Notes: generated from the letters alone by a model not told the origin. A stretch of DNA of 44,662 bases from Fischerella muscicola SAG 1427-1 = PCC 73103 (GCF_000317245.1 NZ_AJLJ01000186.1:1-44662), one strand, 5' to 3'. Counted from the first letter of the stretch, positions 1 to 10,581 are shown. Numbers and translations are program-made.

Positions 1-1
1 A

Positions 2-721
2 CGGGATGTAGTTCATACACCAGTTGCTGGTTACGGTACAACACCTTTACACAGAAATAGAAGAGCGATTGGCGCATTTTCTCATCGTCGAGATGCAGAA
101 GCTGCGCTCATGGAACTGAGAGACTCTGGATTTCCGATGAATCAAGTATCTCTGATTGCTAAAGATAGCGGCGATCGCCTTCCTGGTGTAAACACAGGTG
201 TAGGTGTAAATCACAATAATGTAGCAGCACAAACCAAGGCCGATGAAGGTGCAAAAGCTGGAGCAGCTACAGGCGGAGTGTTAGGTGGTCTAGGAGGGTT
301 ATTAGTTGGTTTAGGAGCCTTAGCTATTCCTGGAGTCGGGCCTGTAATCGCAGGTGGTGCGATAGCAACAGCTTTAGCAACAACTGTTGCAGGTGGTGCA
401 ATTGGTGCTGCTGCTGGCGGTTTGACAGGTGGACTAATTGGCTTGGGAATTCCTGAAAACCGGGCGCGTTTATATAGCGATCGCTTCAACAGAGGTGATT
501 ATTTAGTGATTGTAGATGGTACTGATGAGCAAATCCATCGTGCAGAAGCTATTCTCAAGCGCCGAGGAATTACAGACTTTGACATCTTTGATGCTACTGA
601 TATAAACCGTACACATCACGCTGCATCAGTTACAGATACCAGTCAAACCAGCTATTCACCAGAATTAGGAGTCGAAGAGCCGAAGGTCATTATTATTGAC
701 CGTCGGGAGGAAACAATCTAA
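2..721 (+). CDS. General-stress-like glycine-zipper protein (5' partial)
   Basis: The reading frame is open from base 2, so the gene begins outside the window; the first internal ATG at 110 is not its start. The N-terminal part contains GAFSHRRDAEAAL and LRDSGF, the pattern of the YflT/general-stress module found in soluble stress proteins. A long Gly/Ala-rich hydrophobic stretch follows (about residues 85-150), with alternating GG and GLGGLLVG blocks typical of glycine-zipper segments that insert in or associate with membranes. The tail (DYLVIVDGTDEQ, then RAEAILKRRG) looks like a second small alpha/beta module. A role in stress response is inferred from family resemblance. The exact function is unknown. 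Confidence 0.75.
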   Translation, partial: RDVVHTPVAGYGTTPLHRNRRAIGAFSHRRDAEAALMELRDSGFPMNQVSLIAKDSGDRLPGVNTGVGVNHNNVAAQTKADEGAKAGAATGGVLGGLGGLLVGLGALAIPGVGPVIAGGAIATALATTVAGGAIGAAAGGLTGGLIGLGIPENRARLYSDRFNRGDYLVIVDGTDEQIHRAEAILKRRGITDFDIFDATDINRTHHAASVTDTSQTSYSPELGVEEPKVIIIDRREETI

Positions 722-798
722 GCAGAACCTGAATTTAATAGTCTTCTCTTTAGTTTTTAAGAAAGGAGAAGAAACCTAAAAATCAAAATTCTAAATCT

Positions 799-820
799 CT
801 CTCCCTTTCGGGGAGAGGGG
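799..820. repeat. Small CTCTCCC/GGGAGAG hairpin repeat
   Basis: CTCTCCC (799-805) and GGGAGAG (810-816) form a perfect 7-bp stem with a TTTC loop, followed by GGG. This is a common interspersed hairpin in cyanobacterial spacers. It may terminate transcription from the stress gene, but it has no clear T-tract. Confidence 0.45.
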
Positions 821-910
821 TTTATCAAAGAGAGTAAATCTAATTACTAGCTCTCAATCACTCAATTTTTCTCATTTCCATATCTTGTATTCATGTTAAG
901 AGTTAAACAA

Positions 911-1378
911 ATGAAAAAGATAACTTTCTTATTAATTAGTAGTCTTTTAGTATTGAGTGTTGGTTGTGAGAATGTTTCCAAAACAAGCCAGACAGCACCC
1001 GATAATACTAATGTCTCTCAAGTACAAACACCAAGCGCTGAAGCAACTCAAGAAGCTAAAGAAGACGCGCAAAGCGAACTCCGCAGGAGACAGCTAAATG
1101 CTGATATTCGTGCTCGTGAACAACGAAATAATGCATTTAATGAAGGTAGCGCCCAAAACAGAAGTGAAAGCAACCTCGAAAGTGAAGTTCGCTCTAAGTT
1201 AGAAGCAAATATCCCCAGAGGTAGTTTAACAGTTCAAGCTTCTGATGGTGGCGTGATTACAGTTTCAGGAACTGTAACGAATCAACAAGAGCTAGCTAAG
1301 ATTGAACGTTTAGCCAAGGAAATTAAAGGCGTCAAAACTGTAAATGTCAAAGCCGTAGTTGCTCAACCAAAAAGCTAA
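911..1378 (+). CDS. BON-domain lipoprotein
   Basis: Protein of about 155 aa starting MKKITFLLIS. It has a short basic N-terminus, a hydrophobic core and a lipobox LSVGC with Cys19, so export and lipid anchoring are expected. An earlier ATG at 893 would only add six residues before the signal peptide, so I prefer 911. The middle (about 30-90) is a Gln/Glu/Arg-rich, probably disordered linker. The C-terminal 60 residues (SEVRSKLEANI, then ITVSGTVTNQQELAKIERLA and VKTVNVKAVV) match the BON fold seen in OsmY-type periplasmic proteins, which bind phospholipid or stabilise envelopes. The gene follows a stress-type gene in the same direction, and a strong terminator follows it. Confidence 0.8.
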   Translation: MKKITFLLISSLLVLSVGCENVSKTSQTAPDNTNVSQVQTPSAEATQEAKEDAQSELRRRQLNADIRAREQRNNAFNEGSAQNRSESNLESEVRSKLEANIPRGSLTVQASDGGVITVSGTVTNQQELAKIERLAKEIKGVKTVNVKAVVAQPKS

Positions 1379-1436
1379 AGTAGTTCATAATTCCGCCCAA
1401 GAAAAACATTTTTTTCTAATCAATTGAGTGTTGTTG

Positions 1437-1471
1437 GTCAAGTAGAAAATAATTTTCTACTTGACTATTTT
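1437..1471 (+). terminator. Terminator after the BON lipoprotein gene
   Basis: GTCAAGTAGAAAA (1437-1449), loop TAA, then TTTTCTACTTGAC (1453-1465) form a perfect 13-bp stem followed by TATTTT. It lies 59 bp after the stop codon of the lipoprotein gene. Confidence 0.7.
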
Positions 1472-2083
1472 GATAATTATACCTTTCCGTATGAATCGGA
1501 TGTTAACTCAATGGATTGAGTCGAATTCCTTTGGAAAAAGTCTCTTCGCTTCATCATTTAGAGGCTAATAAAGATTTTCCCTCAAAATTCATTTTATTAC
1601 CACTATTGGGACTGGTGTATCAGTTTCCATTGTTTGACTGTCCATAATCGCTTCTCGTCGGAGATGGTTCTCGATTCTGGTTTAATATATCTGCACAAGT
1701 GAAGCACGAGTTCAAAAACATCACCCAAAAGCTTATACCATTTCACGACAAGCATGATACATATTGAATGTATCGTAGGGGCTAACGGCCGTTAGCCCCT
1801 ATCCATGTATTTGTATCATCAAAAAAGTAAAACAGTATTACTCCTTCAAAACAAAACCCTGGCTGAATTACGCAAGGAATTGCAAACTGTTTAACACCAT
1901 TAAATCATTGTGTTTTGGCTTTGCAAGCATGCCATTCTCTTAAATCTTATTTACTAATGATGCCTCAAACATTCTTTTAGGGAAAACTAAACTAAAACAC
2001 AGTGCGGCAAAATGAGGAACAGTGAAAAAACACTACTTATATTATTGGTTTAAACTTTTGAGATTCATTCTTCGACAAATTAG
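1472..2083. other. Non-coding spacer with a 24-bp perfect palindrome
   Basis: No gene is supported here. A perfect 24-bp palindrome, AGGGGCTAACGG followed by its complement, lies at 1777-1800 and looks like a dispersed REP-type element. A short frame opening with GTG at 2022 (reading MKKHYLYYWFKLLRF) could be the displaced N-terminus of the CHASE remnant that follows, in a different frame. Confidence 0.5.
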
Positions 2084-2278
2084 ACAGAGCCTTTTTTATC
2101 AACAGAATATTGGGCGAATGTCCGTTGGATTGCTCCCCTCAAGGGTAATGAAGTGATATTCAATCTAGACCTGAGCCAGAATGCTGAACGGCGAACTGCA
2201 CTCCTAACTGCCCGCAATCTGCAACAAACAACTTTAACTCGTACCCTAGAAATGACCCAAAGTAAATATCTATGCTGA
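2084..2278 (+). pseudogene. CHASE-domain sensor remnant
   Basis: Frame 2 from 2084 to the TGA at 2276-2278 reads WIAPLKGNEVIFNLDLSQ, then NAERRTALLTARNLQQ and LEMTQSK. This matches the conserved end of CHASE sensory domains: a 'pl.GNe...DL' block, then 'RR.AL..A...' and a Gln/Thr-rich strand. There is no start codon in frame, with TAG at 2081-2083, and most of the domain is missing. It is therefore best read as the remains of an older receptor kinase whose N-terminus was lost. The fragment overlaps the first codons of the next kinase in another frame, as if the input domain was replaced. The CHASE assignment is from memory of the family pattern. Confidence 0.6.
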
Positions 2279-5200
2279 ACTTGTTGCAAAGCTTTTTTGA
2301 CACCGGATCATTTATCCCACATGGGCATTGTTATCTTTGGAAGCCAGGGTTGGTGTGGTTACATCTTTTATCGGATTCTCTGATAGCCCTAAGCTACTAT
2401 TCTATTCCCATCACAATTGTCTACTTTGTTCACAAGCGAAAAGATTTGCCCTTCAAATGGTTGCTGCTACTATTTGGAAGCTTTATCGTCTCTTGTGGTA
2501 CAACCCATGTGATGGACGTGTGGACACTTTGGCATCCGACTTACTGGTTATCTGGTTTGTTCAAAGCTATTACCGCATTTATTTCTGTATACACAGCACT
2601 AGCACTGATCCCGGTAATTCCTCAGTTACTGGCTTTGCCAAGTCCTGCACAATTAGAGGCAGCCAACCATAAACTAGATCTGAAAATATCCGAACTGAAA
2701 CAAACAGAGAAGGCTTTGAAGTCAGCGATGACACTCCAGCAAGCCATTTTTAATAGTGCAAATTATACGATTATTTCCACTGATACGAATGGTATAATTT
2801 CCACCTTTAATACGGCGGCGGAAAAATTGTTAGGATATACAGCCACCGAAGTGATTGGCAAAGCAACTCCAGCAATTATTCACGATCCAGATGAGGTGGC
2901 ACAACGAGCAAAAGAACTATCGCAGGAACTTGCTCATCAAATTACACCAGGGTTTGATGTGTTTGTTGCGAAAGCACGACAAGGACAAATTGATGAACGA
3001 GAATGGACATACATTACTAAAGATGGTTCACGCTTTCCAGTATTGTTGTCAATAACTGCCCTGCACGATGAAACCGGTGAACCGAAGGGATTTCTGGGTA
3101 TTGGTAGCGATATCAGCGATCGCAAAGCCCTGGAGCAGGAACTGGCTCAAAAACAACAGTTACTAGACGCATTTATTACCAGTGCGCCTGTTGGCATTAC
3201 TTTGCTTGATAGCCAACTGCGTTATACAGTCATCAATGAAGTATTGGCAGAAATTAATGGACTTCCCGCAGTCGAGCATATTGGCAAAACAGTGTGGGAA
3301 ATTGTCCCGGATGTGGCACCCCAGGTTGAACAAATATTCCAGCACATTTTGACTACCGGGGAATCTGTTCTCGATATTGAAGTGAGCGGAGAAACTAGTA
3401 AATTCCCAGGTGTAAAGCGAACCTGGTTAGTTTCTTACTTTCCAATTCAATCGATTAACAGCCAGCCTATAGGAATTGGCATCGTTGTTGTTGATATTAC
3501 GGATCGCAAAGCGTCACAGGAGGCTTTATTACAAAGTGAATCTACCCTCCGCAGCTTTTTCAACAGTGGTGCAATGATGATGGGTATTGTCGAGTTACAT
3601 GACAATGATATTCGACATCTCTCAGTTAATCTCACTTCTGCTCAATTCTTTGGTACTACCCCAGAGGCACTACAAAATCAGTTTGCAACAGATTTGGGAG
3701 TACCGCGATCGCATTTAAACCTCTGGATTAGTCACTATCGGGAAGCAATACGAACTCAAGCGCCGGTAAAATTTGAGTATCGACACGAGACTGCTAAGGG
3801 TCAAAAATGGTTATCTGCAACCGTTTGTCCAATTGAAAGTCGTCCTGGTGAACATCCACGACTGTCATACGTAGTTGAGGATATCACTGATATCACTGTT
3901 CGCAAGCAGGCTGAAGCCACACTCCAACGACAACTTCGACAAACCCTACTGCTCAAACAAATTACTGAGGAAATTCGTCTCAGCCTGGATACAAAAACAA
4001 CCTTTCGGACTGCTGCGATTCAAATTGGACAGGCATTTCAAGTTGATTGCTGCCTAATTCACTCTTACGTTAGCGACCCCAGTCCGCGAATTCCCTTAGT
4101 CGCCAAGTATGTTGTTCCCGATTACAACTCTATTCTGGAACTTAATATTTTGGTAGTTGGTAATCCTTATACCGAGAAAATTCTTGTACAGGATGAGGCG
4201 ATCGCTTCTGGTGATGTGTACGCCGACCCTTTACTCCAAGATGTCCAAGGAATTTCTCAGCAGATTGGACTAAAATCCATGCTAGCAGTCCGTACCTCAT
4301 ACCAAGGAAACCCCAACGGCGTAATTGCAATACAGCAGTGCAGTCATTTTCGCCAGTGGACTGAGGAAGAAACTGAATTATTGGAAGCAGTTGCAGCACA
4401 AGTAGGCGTTGCTTTGGTACAAGCAGACTTGCTAGAGCAAGACAACCGTCAACTAGAAGAACTGACTTGGAACAACTGGGCTTTAAGGCAGGCAAAACGT
4501 GAAGCAGAAGCCGCAAATCGTGCCAAAAGTGAATTTTTGGCGATGATGAGCCATGAAATCCGCACCCCCATGAATGCGATTATCGGCATGACAGGGCTGT
4601 TGCTCGATATGCAACTGACTCCTCAACAACAAGATTTTGTGGAAATTATTCGCACTAGCAGTGATGCCTTGCTCACTATCATCAATGATATTTTAGACTT
4701 CTCTAAGATTGAGTCCGGTAAATTAGATTTAGAGGAACACCCTTTCAACCTCTGTCATTGCATAGAAGAAGCTTTAGACTTAGTCGCTCCTCAAGCTGCT
4801 GCGAAAAAGCTAGATTTAGCCTACTTCATAGATCCTCAAACCCCAAGTATGATTATTGGGGATGTAACACGAGTGCGACAAATTTTGGTGAATTTAATTA
4901 GTAATGCAGTAAAATTCACTACAATCGGGGAAGTTGTAATTTCTGCAACGGTCAAACAAATAATCAGTCAAGACAAATACCAAATTCAAATTGCCGTTAA
5001 GGATACAGGTATTGGCATTCCTCAAGAACGGATGGAGCGATTATTTAAGCCTTTTAGCCAAGTTGACGCATCAATGACTCGCCAATATGGCGGTACTGGA
5101 TTGGGTTTAGCCATCAGCAAGCGATTGTGTGAAATGATGGGTGGCAGTATGTGGGTTGAGAGTGAAATTGGAGTTGGCTCGACCTTTTATTTCACACTGG

Positions 5201-6519
5201 TGGCTCAGTCGGCTTCGAGTAGCAACAATCTTGACCTTGAAGCGACTCTTCAACCAAATTTAACTGGAAAACGTCTGTTAGTGGTTGATGATAATGCAAC
5301 TAGTCGCCAAGTGCTTAGTTTACAAGCTTCTAATTGGGGTATGTTTGTTTGCTCGGTTGAGTCAGGTTGGCAAGCTTTGGAATTGATGAATTCCGGTGAG
5401 CAATTTGATACTGCGGTTTTAGATATGTGGATGCCAGATATGGACGGTTTAACTCTGGCAGAAAATATTCGCTCCTTACCTGGCTGTCAAAATCTGCCCT
5501 TAGTAATGCTGAGTTCTGTGGAAGGATTAATCCAGAAAGAGCATGAAGAAAAACTAGGTTTTGTTGTTACTTTAGCTAAACCAATTAAGCGATCGCAGCT
5601 TTATAATGCATTAATTAATACTTTAGGCGGTCAACCAAACTCTGAAATATCTAAGCAATCACTCTTACCAGCATTTGATTCTCAGTTGAGTCAAAAGCTA
5701 CCATTACGCATTCTCTTGGTGGAAGACATTCTTTTAAATCAGAAGGTAGCTTTACAGATGTTTGAGCGGATAGGCTATCGCGTTGACATAGCAAATAATG
5801 GCTTAGAAGCACTGTCGGCTTTACGCCAAAAATCCTATGATTTAGTCTTCATGGACGTACAAATGCCAGAAATGGACGGCTTGGAAGCGACTCGGAGAAT
5901 TTGCCGGGAATGGTCACAAGACAGCCGCCCTTGGATTATAGCGATGACTGCCCATGCTATGCAAGGCGATCGGGAGGAATGCCTCGGTGCTGGGATGAAT
6001 GACTACATTAGCAAACCTATCCGCATGAAAGCTATTATCCAAGCTCTCTATAAATATCAAAGTTCCCACTCATCAACTCAGGAAAATCAACAATTAACGG
6101 CTTTCACCAACAAGGACGAGCCAACTTCTCAACCTGAAATAGAACCAAAACTCATCTTAGCTCCAGCTATTGATGCCGAAACGTTTCAAGCTCTCAAAGA
6201 GATGGTAGGCGATGATAAAGAAATTTTAGCAGAGTTCATTGATAACTATTTGGAAGATGCCCCACAAAGGTTATTGGCTATTCATCAGGCAATTGACAAA
6301 CAAGATGCTGCACAACTTCGTAGTTTTGCTCATGCTCTGAAATCCTTGAGTGTGACTATTGGTGCTACACCTCTTGCCCAACTGTGCCAAGAATTAGAAG
6401 CGATCGGTCGTGCTGGTAATACTGTCAGTGCTTCTACTCTAGTTTCCCAACTCGAAACAGAGTATCAAAGGGTAGAAGCTGCTTTACAATTACAACATCC
6501 TAACAAGCAAAATGATTAA
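2272..6519 (+). CDS. Ethylene-receptor-like hybrid histidine kinase
   Basis: 1415-aa membrane sensor. Residues 25-110 form three membrane helices with Asp35, Tyr42, Ile45, Pro46, Ile72, Cys75 and His79. These equal plant ETR1 D25, Y32, I35, P36, I62, C65 and H69 at a constant offset of 10, so the Cu(I)/ethylene-binding site appears intact. Next come three PAS domains (about 150-285, 290-415 and 420-545), a GAF domain (about 555-725) and a coiled coil. HisKA follows with [13 protein letters not shown] (His761), then the ATPase domain ([22 protein letters not shown]). Two receiver domains follow (Asp1051 in [10 protein letters not shown], Asp1195 in [10 protein letters not shown]), and an HPt domain ends the protein (His1354 in FAHALKSLS). 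All phosphorelay residues are present. No clear Shine-Dalgarno is visible. The start fits the family ([18 protein letters not shown]). It overlaps the next gene by 8 bp. Confidence 0.93.
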   Translation: MLNLLQSFFDTGSFIPHGHCYLWKPGLVWLHLLSDSLIALSYYSIPITIVYFVHKRKDLPFKWLLLLFGSFIVSCGTTHVMDVWTLWHPTYWLSGLFKAITAFISVYTALALIPVIPQLLALPSPAQLEAANHKLDLKISELKQTEKALKSAMTLQQAIFNSANYTIISTDTNGIISTFNTAAEKLLGYTATEVIGKATPAIIHDPDEVAQRAKELSQELAHQITPGFDVFVAKARQGQIDEREWTYITKDGSRFPVLLSITALHDETGEPKGFLGIGSDISDRKALEQELAQKQQLLDAFITSAPVGITLLDSQLRYTVINEVLAEINGLPAVEHIGKTVWEIVPDVAPQVEQIFQHILTTGESVLDIEVSGETSKFPGVKRTWLVSYFPIQSINSQPIGIGIVVVDITDRKASQEALLQSESTLRSFFNSGAMMMGIVELHDNDIRHLSVNLTSAQFFGTTPEALQNQFATDLGVPRSHLNLWISHYREAIRTQAPVKFEYRHETAKGQKWLSATVCPIESRPGEHPRLSYVVEDITDITVRKQAEATLQRQLRQTLLLKQITEEIRLSLDTKTTFRTAAIQIGQAFQVDCCLIHSYVSDPSPRIPLVAKYVVPDYNSILELNILVVGNPYTEKILVQDEAIASGDVYADPLLQDVQGISQQIGLKSMLAVRTSYQGNPNGVIAIQQCSHFRQWTEEETELLEAVAAQVGVALVQADLLEQDNRQLEELTWNNWALRQAKREAEAANRAKSEFLAMMSHEIRTPMNAIIGMTGLLLDMQLTPQQQDFVEIIRTSSDALLTIINDILDFSKIESGKLDLEEHPFNLCHCIEEALDLVAPQAAAKKLDLAYFIDPQTPSMIIGDVTRVRQILVNLISNAVKFTTIGEVVISATVKQIISQDKYQIQIAVKDTGIGIPQERMERLFKPFSQVDASMTRQYGGTGLGLAISKRLCEMMGGSMWVESEIGVGSTFYFTLVAQSASSSNNLDLEATLQPNLTGKRLLVVDDNATSRQVLSLQASNWGMFVCSVESGWQALELMNSGEQFDTAVLDMWMPDMDGLTLAENIRSLPGCQNLPLVMLSSVEGLIQKEHEEKLGFVVTLAKPIKRSQLYNALINTLGGQPNSEISKQSLLPAFDSQLSQKLPLRILLVEDILLNQKVALQMFERIGYRVDIANNGLEALSALRQKSYDLVFMDVQMPEMDGLEATRRICREWSQDSRPWIIAMTAHAMQGDREECLGAGMNDYISKPIRMKAIIQALYKYQSSHSSTQENQQLTAFTNKDEPTSQPEIEPKLILAPAIDAETFQALKEMVGDDKEILAEFIDNYLEDAPQRLLAIHQAIDKQDAAQLRSFAHALKSLSVTIGATPLAQLCQELEAIGRAGNTVSASTLVSQLETEYQRVEAALQLQHPNKQND

Positions 6520-7495
6520 TCAGGACTTGCAATCTCACCCACCTTTAGTTCTTGTTGTCGATGATGAAAGAGCCTTGCGATTGGTGGTGCATCGAGCTAT
6601 GGAAAAAGAAGGATATCGGGTGATCCAAGCCCATGACGGTCAACATTGTTTAGATATTTGTCAACAGCAGGTGCCCGATCTAATTTTGTTAGATGCAATG
6701 ATGCCAGGCTTGGATGGCTTTAGTTGTTGTCACCAGATGCAAGCGCTTCTCAATGAGAATTGTCCTCCGATTTTAATGATTACTGCTCTCGACGATCAAG
6801 AATCGGTTGACCGAGCTTTTGAAGCAGGTGCAACAGACTACATCACAAAACCAATCGATTGGAGTGTACTCAGTCAGCGAACTAATCGCTTGTTAACATC
6901 AAGGTGGGCGATCGCGGAACTGCAAAAAAAGATTCAACGAGAATGTATGCTGACCGCACAGGTAGAAGCTGCAAATCGGGAGTTACAACGCCTCGCTTCT
7001 GTCGATAGCCTAACTCAAATTGCTAATCGTTACTACTTTGATGAATACTTACAGCGCGAATGGAACCGCTTGCAAAAGTATCAATTATCTCTGTCTTTGA
7101 TTTTGGTGGATGTTAACTTGATCAAGGCTGATGACGAGTATTCATCTCCAGATCAATATCTGTGCCAAATTGCTGATATTCTAAGCAAGTGCAAGCAGCG
7201 TGGGTCGAATTTGGTAGCCCGCTTTGGTGAAACACAATTCGCTATGATTTTACCGAATACTCAAGCCGAAGCAGCTTTGCAGATAGCAGATGCGATTTTC
7301 TCTGCTCTGAAAGCGATTAATATAGCTGATAATGATTCAAAAACCGACGAACTCTTTAGCTTCAGCTTAGGTTTAACAAGTGTTATTCCTAGTTCTGTAA
7401 TTTCTGCAAATCAGTTGATTTCCACAGCAGAAAAAGCTCTCTCTCAAGCGAAACTAGTACCAAGCAATCGCATTGTTTTTTTAACTCAAGATTAA
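6512..7495 (+). CDS. Response regulator with degenerate GGDEF domain
   Basis: 327 aa. The N-terminal receiver domain is complete: VVDDE, Asp61 in [17 protein letters not shown], and Lys in YITKPIDW. A helical linker (about 135-165) leads to a diguanylate-cyclase-like domain that starts [18 protein letters not shown]. The signature that should read GGDEF reads GETQF (residues 239-243). The metal-binding region [12 protein letters not shown] is also altered. Cyclic-di-GMP synthesis is therefore unlikely; the domain may bind nucleotide or a partner. The start overlaps the end of the ethylene-type kinase gene, implying translational coupling. It is the likely output of that kinase's HPt domain. 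Confidence 0.88.
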   Translation: MINQDLQSHPPLVLVVDDERALRLVVHRAMEKEGYRVIQAHDGQHCLDICQQQVPDLILLDAMMPGLDGFSCCHQMQALLNENCPPILMITALDDQESVDRAFEAGATDYITKPIDWSVLSQRTNRLLTSRWAIAELQKKIQRECMLTAQVEAANRELQRLASVDSLTQIANRYYFDEYLQREWNRLQKYQLSLSLILVDVNLIKADDEYSSPDQYLCQIADILSKCKQRGSNLVARFGETQFAMILPNTQAEAALQIADAIFSALKAINIADNDSKTDELFSFSLGLTSVIPSSVISANQLISTAEKALSQAKLVPSNRIVFLTQD

Positions 7496-8319
7496 TTTAA
7501 GTCTTTGTCAGAAGAACTCTTGTATAAATATTTTGTGGTATGTCTATTGATTGCTATGCGATCGAAACTTAACTTAAATATAAAATCTTATTTTTGAAGT
7601 GGCGATCGCATAGCAAAATTATAGCTGGCATTAAATCAGCTTTTGTGCTGACTTTCCATTGATTTTATTAAGTTAATTATCGAAAGTCAGTGTTTTATTG
7701 ACTTGTGACACTGAGACTTATTGATATGATCCCGGTTTTACGTATGCCTAAAATATTTGCTAATTCTCTATAAATAGACTATTTTCAGACGTTTTTGTTG
7801 AAGTAAATGTTAAATAAATTGCAGGAATATATCTAATTTTTCCATAAGATTAATCTATGATCTAGATATAATTTTGTTGATTAAAAATAAATATGATCTG
7901 TCAAATGATAGATAGAAAAATTTAATGAGAAATTTTACTCTATCATAAAGCTAAGACGGAATTTAAAAGTTCCTTCTACTCTAGAAACACTGAAATAACC
8001 ATATTATTTGAACTCAAAAGTTCAAAAAACAAAATTTTGAACTCTTAAACTATCAATTTCGATGATTTCTGAGAAGTCAATGTAAAGACGCGCCTTAGCG
8101 AAGCCATGCGCGACAGCGCTATTGATACGTCTCTACAAATCACCAATCTCACTAAAAATCCTTAACTGAACCGTATTCTTGTATAACCTTATCTTCGATT
8201 ATATTTGCCCAAAACTTTTCAGATATCTCTGCCTAACTTGATCAGCGAAATATGCAGACCAACTATCTTTTCAAAGTACTTCAGGTGCAAGAAATAATGA
8301 AAATTTCGGTTGTGCATAG
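7496..8319. other. AT-rich spacer with inverted repeats
   Basis: No gene is seen. TTGCTATGCGATCG (7551-7564) and its exact complement (7603-7616) form a 14-bp inverted repeat around a 38-bp loop; it contains a HIP1 site and may act as a terminator. CTGACTTTC near 7649 pairs with GAAAGTCAG about 30 bp later. Bases 8082-8138 hold a degraded member of the GTAGAGACGCG repeat family. Confidence 0.45.
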
Positions 8320-9786
8320 TTGTCGTTGCGCCTCTTTGCTCAATTGAACCAAGCTAATGAGCAAACATCAACTCAACTGTTCAACTGTGTCGTAATTGTT
8401 GAAGAAACAGAGGAAGATCGGAAAGTGAAGGAAGCTCTACGGCAAGTCCGTGATGACTTAGAAAACCGGGTACAGCAAAGAACTAGAGAACTTTTAAACA
8501 TCAACCAGCAATTGCAGAAAATTCTGGGAAAATTGCACATAACAGAAAAGGAACTACACCAGCAGAACAAAGAATTAATTGCTACTCGTGAGATGTTGAA
8601 GTTGGAACGCCAGCGTTACCAGGATTTATTTAAGGAGAAGAAAAACCTGGAACAACAATTTTTGCGCGCTCAACGCCTAGAAAACCTTGGTACTCTGGCT
8701 AGTGGTATTGCTCACGACCTGAACAATGTTTTTACCCCCATTTTAATGATTTCGCAATTACTACCAATAAAATTGCAGGCTGCTGATGGACAAGCTGAGG
8801 AACTATTGGAAGTACTGAAACATACCTCCAAGCGAGGATCTGATTTAGTCAAACAAATTCTGGCATTTGCACGGGGGACAGAGGAAAAATGCAATTATGT
8901 ACAACTTGGACACTTGCTTTTAGAAGCAGCCAAAGTTGCTAAACAGACATTTCCCAAATCCATTGAAATCTGTACTCATATTCCAACTACAAACTTATGG
9001 ATGGTTGATGCTAATGCTACCCAACTGCATCAAATCTTTATGAATCTTTGTGTGAATGCTCGTGATGCTATGCCCAATGGCGGGATTCTCAAAATCTCAG
9101 CCGAAAATCGGGTTGTTGATCAAACCTACGCTCAAATGTATCATGATGCCCATGAAGGGAACTATGTGGTTGTCACCATCTCCGATACAGGGATAGGGAT
9201 TCCTCCAGAATTTATGGAACACATTTTTGATCCGTTTTTCACCACTAAAGAAACTGGTCAAGGTACAGGATTGGGTCTTTCAACTGTTCTCAGTATCGTT
9301 AAGAATCATGGTGGCTTTGTGCAGGTGTTGAGTCAGATTAACAAAGGCACTCAATTTAAAGTTTACTTACCAGCAGCAAACATTAGCCCCACTAACCAAG
9401 TACAAGAGGAAGATACTCCAACAGGTAACGGAGAATTGATTTTGATTGTGGATGACGAAGCAATGTTGCAACAGGTAACTCAAGCATCACTACAAGAAGC
9501 CAACTATAAAACATTATTAGCCAGCAATGGCATTGAAGCGATCGCACTATATGCTCAGTATAAGCAAAAGATCAGTGTCGTCTTCATTGATATGATGATG
9601 CCGACAATGGATGGGTTAATCGCTATCCGTACCTTACAAAAATTAAATCCACAAGTAAAAATCATTGCCACCAGTGGATTACCTATTATGGAACAGCAGG
9701 CTTTGTCAGCTGGTGCTGAGGTATTTTTGTCAAAACCCTACACAGCAAAGGAATTATTAAAAAACTTACACCAGCTAATCATTTAG
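8320..9786 (+). CDS. Hybrid histidine kinase, N-terminally shortened
   Basis: 488 aa. The start is uncertain: a TTG at 8320 directly follows an in-frame TAG (8317-8319), and the first in-frame ATG comes only at residue 92. Residues 20-40 (FNCVVIVEETEEDRK) look like the last strand and linker of a PAS domain, so a larger sensory part seems to be lost. A long coiled coil spans about 40-118. HisKA carries GIAHDLNN with His132 (NtrB-like type). ATPase motifs are NLCVNARDAMPNGG, DTGIGIP and GQGTGLGLS (240-350). A receiver follows, with VDDE near 378, phosphoacceptor Asp424 in FIDMMMPTMDG, and Lys472. The missing N-terminus makes a soluble, possibly partner-dependent kinase likely. It could be a decaying gene, but the remaining frame is clean. 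Confidence 0.8.
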   Translation: MSLRLFAQLNQANEQTSTQLFNCVVIVEETEEDRKVKEALRQVRDDLENRVQQRTRELLNINQQLQKILGKLHITEKELHQQNKELIATREMLKLERQRYQDLFKEKKNLEQQFLRAQRLENLGTLASGIAHDLNNVFTPILMISQLLPIKLQAADGQAEELLEVLKHTSKRGSDLVKQILAFARGTEEKCNYVQLGHLLLEAAKVAKQTFPKSIEICTHIPTTNLWMVDANATQLHQIFMNLCVNARDAMPNGGILKISAENRVVDQTYAQMYHDAHEGNYVVVTISDTGIGIPPEFMEHIFDPFFTTKETGQGTGLGLSTVLSIVKNHGGFVQVLSQINKGTQFKVYLPAANISPTNQVQEEDTPTGNGELILIVDDEAMLQQVTQASLQEANYKTLLASNGIEAIALYAQYKQKISVVFIDMMMPTMDGLIAIRTLQKLNPQVKIIATSGLPIMEQQALSAGAEVFLSKPYTAKELLKNLHQLII

Positions 9787-9805
9787 TTAACAGTTAACAG
9801 TTAAC
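9785..9805. repeat. Heptamer tandem repeat (AGTTAAC)3
   Basis: Three exact copies of AGTTAAC, starting inside the stop codon of the kinase gene. It belongs to the short tandem heptamer repeats known from heterocyst-forming cyanobacteria. Related tracts occur at 13964 and around 16873. Confidence 0.7.
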
Positions 9806-9824
9806 AACTGATAACTGACAATTG

Positions 9825-10517
9825 TCAAGGCATCCACTCTAAACCCACTCCTACACTGCTATCTTGATCTTGTTGTGAAGTCCGTTGCTTAAAACCAGTA
9901 GATAGACGTAGATTACGAGTGACCGCATAACCAATAGCAGCTGTTGTTACACCTACTTCTTCTTCGCTACCAGGAGAAATCCAGCTTTGAGTTACAGAAA
10001 TATCAGCAGCACCACCACGAGATAATACCAACAGCAACTTGATGCCTATATTTACCCCATCTGTAGAACCATCATTAGTTCGTAAATACTGATATCCTAC
10101 CAACGGCGCAAAATTAACATAACTACCTAAAGGACGTAGATAATAATATAAATCAGCACCATAAGATTCATGCTTACCGTTGAATGCTGACTCATACTCA
10201 GCACCCACCGTCAAACCACTCCGACCGATAAATACATCTTCGACGCCAAAATATATTCCTCCTCTGTGTTCCCCAAAACTGAATCGAGAATAGCCCAACC
10301 GTATCTTAGTGCGAAAACTAGGATCATTCTGAATTTCCTCCAAAACATTCGGTACTTCCCGTCGCCAGCGCTGCAAAACAGGACTCTTTTTAATTACCTC
10401 TGGATTTATATCCAAATCCTGGGCAGACTTACTAGGAGTTTCACACCAACCAGGGTTAGCTACCAACAGCAAATTCATACCCAACCCTAAACAAAAAATA
10501 GACAACTGGCCTCTCAT
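9825..10517 (-). CDS. Exported beta-strand protein, outer-membrane-like
   Basis: 230 aa, function not recognised. The N-terminus (MRGQLSIFCLGLGMNLLLVA, then NPGWC) is a plausible signal peptide; a second ATG at residue 14 would shorten it. Residues 70-230 are rich in alternating aromatic/Gly strands, such as GGIYFGVEDVFIG, LTVGAEYESAF, YGADLYYYLRPL and GVGLEWMP at the very end. This suggests a small outer-membrane beta-barrel. The start codon lies at the edge of a CCTTGGCGTCCTTGG-type repeat, so its upstream region is repeat-derived. It sits downstream of acsF in the same direction, but a terminator separates the two. Confidence 0.7.
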   Translation of the reverse strand: MRGQLSIFCLGLGMNLLLVANPGWCETPSKSAQDLDINPEVIKKSPVLQRWRREVPNVLEEIQNDPSFRTKIRLGYSRFSFGEHRGGIYFGVEDVFIGRSGLTVGAEYESAFNGKHESYGADLYYYLRPLGSYVNFAPLVGYQYLRTNDGSTDGVNIGIKLLLVLSRGGAADISVTQSWISPGSEEEVGVTTAAIGYAVTRNLRLSTGFKQRTSQQDQDSSVGVGLEWMP

Positions 10518-10546
10518 TCCTTGGCGTCCTTGGTCTCTTGGCGGTT

Positions 10547-10581
10547 AAAAAAAAGTGATCCTGCATTCAGCAGAACCACTT
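10547..10581 (-). terminator. Rho-independent terminator of acsF
   Basis: Read on the minus strand, AAGTGGTTCTGC, loop TGAAT, then GCAGGATCACTT form a 12-bp stem with two G-U pairs, followed by about eight T. It begins 24 bp after the acsF stop codon. Confidence 0.8.

Noticed and set aside
110..721. Stress protein starting at 110
   Set aside because: The frame is open to the window edge and the YflT-like motif begins upstream of 110.
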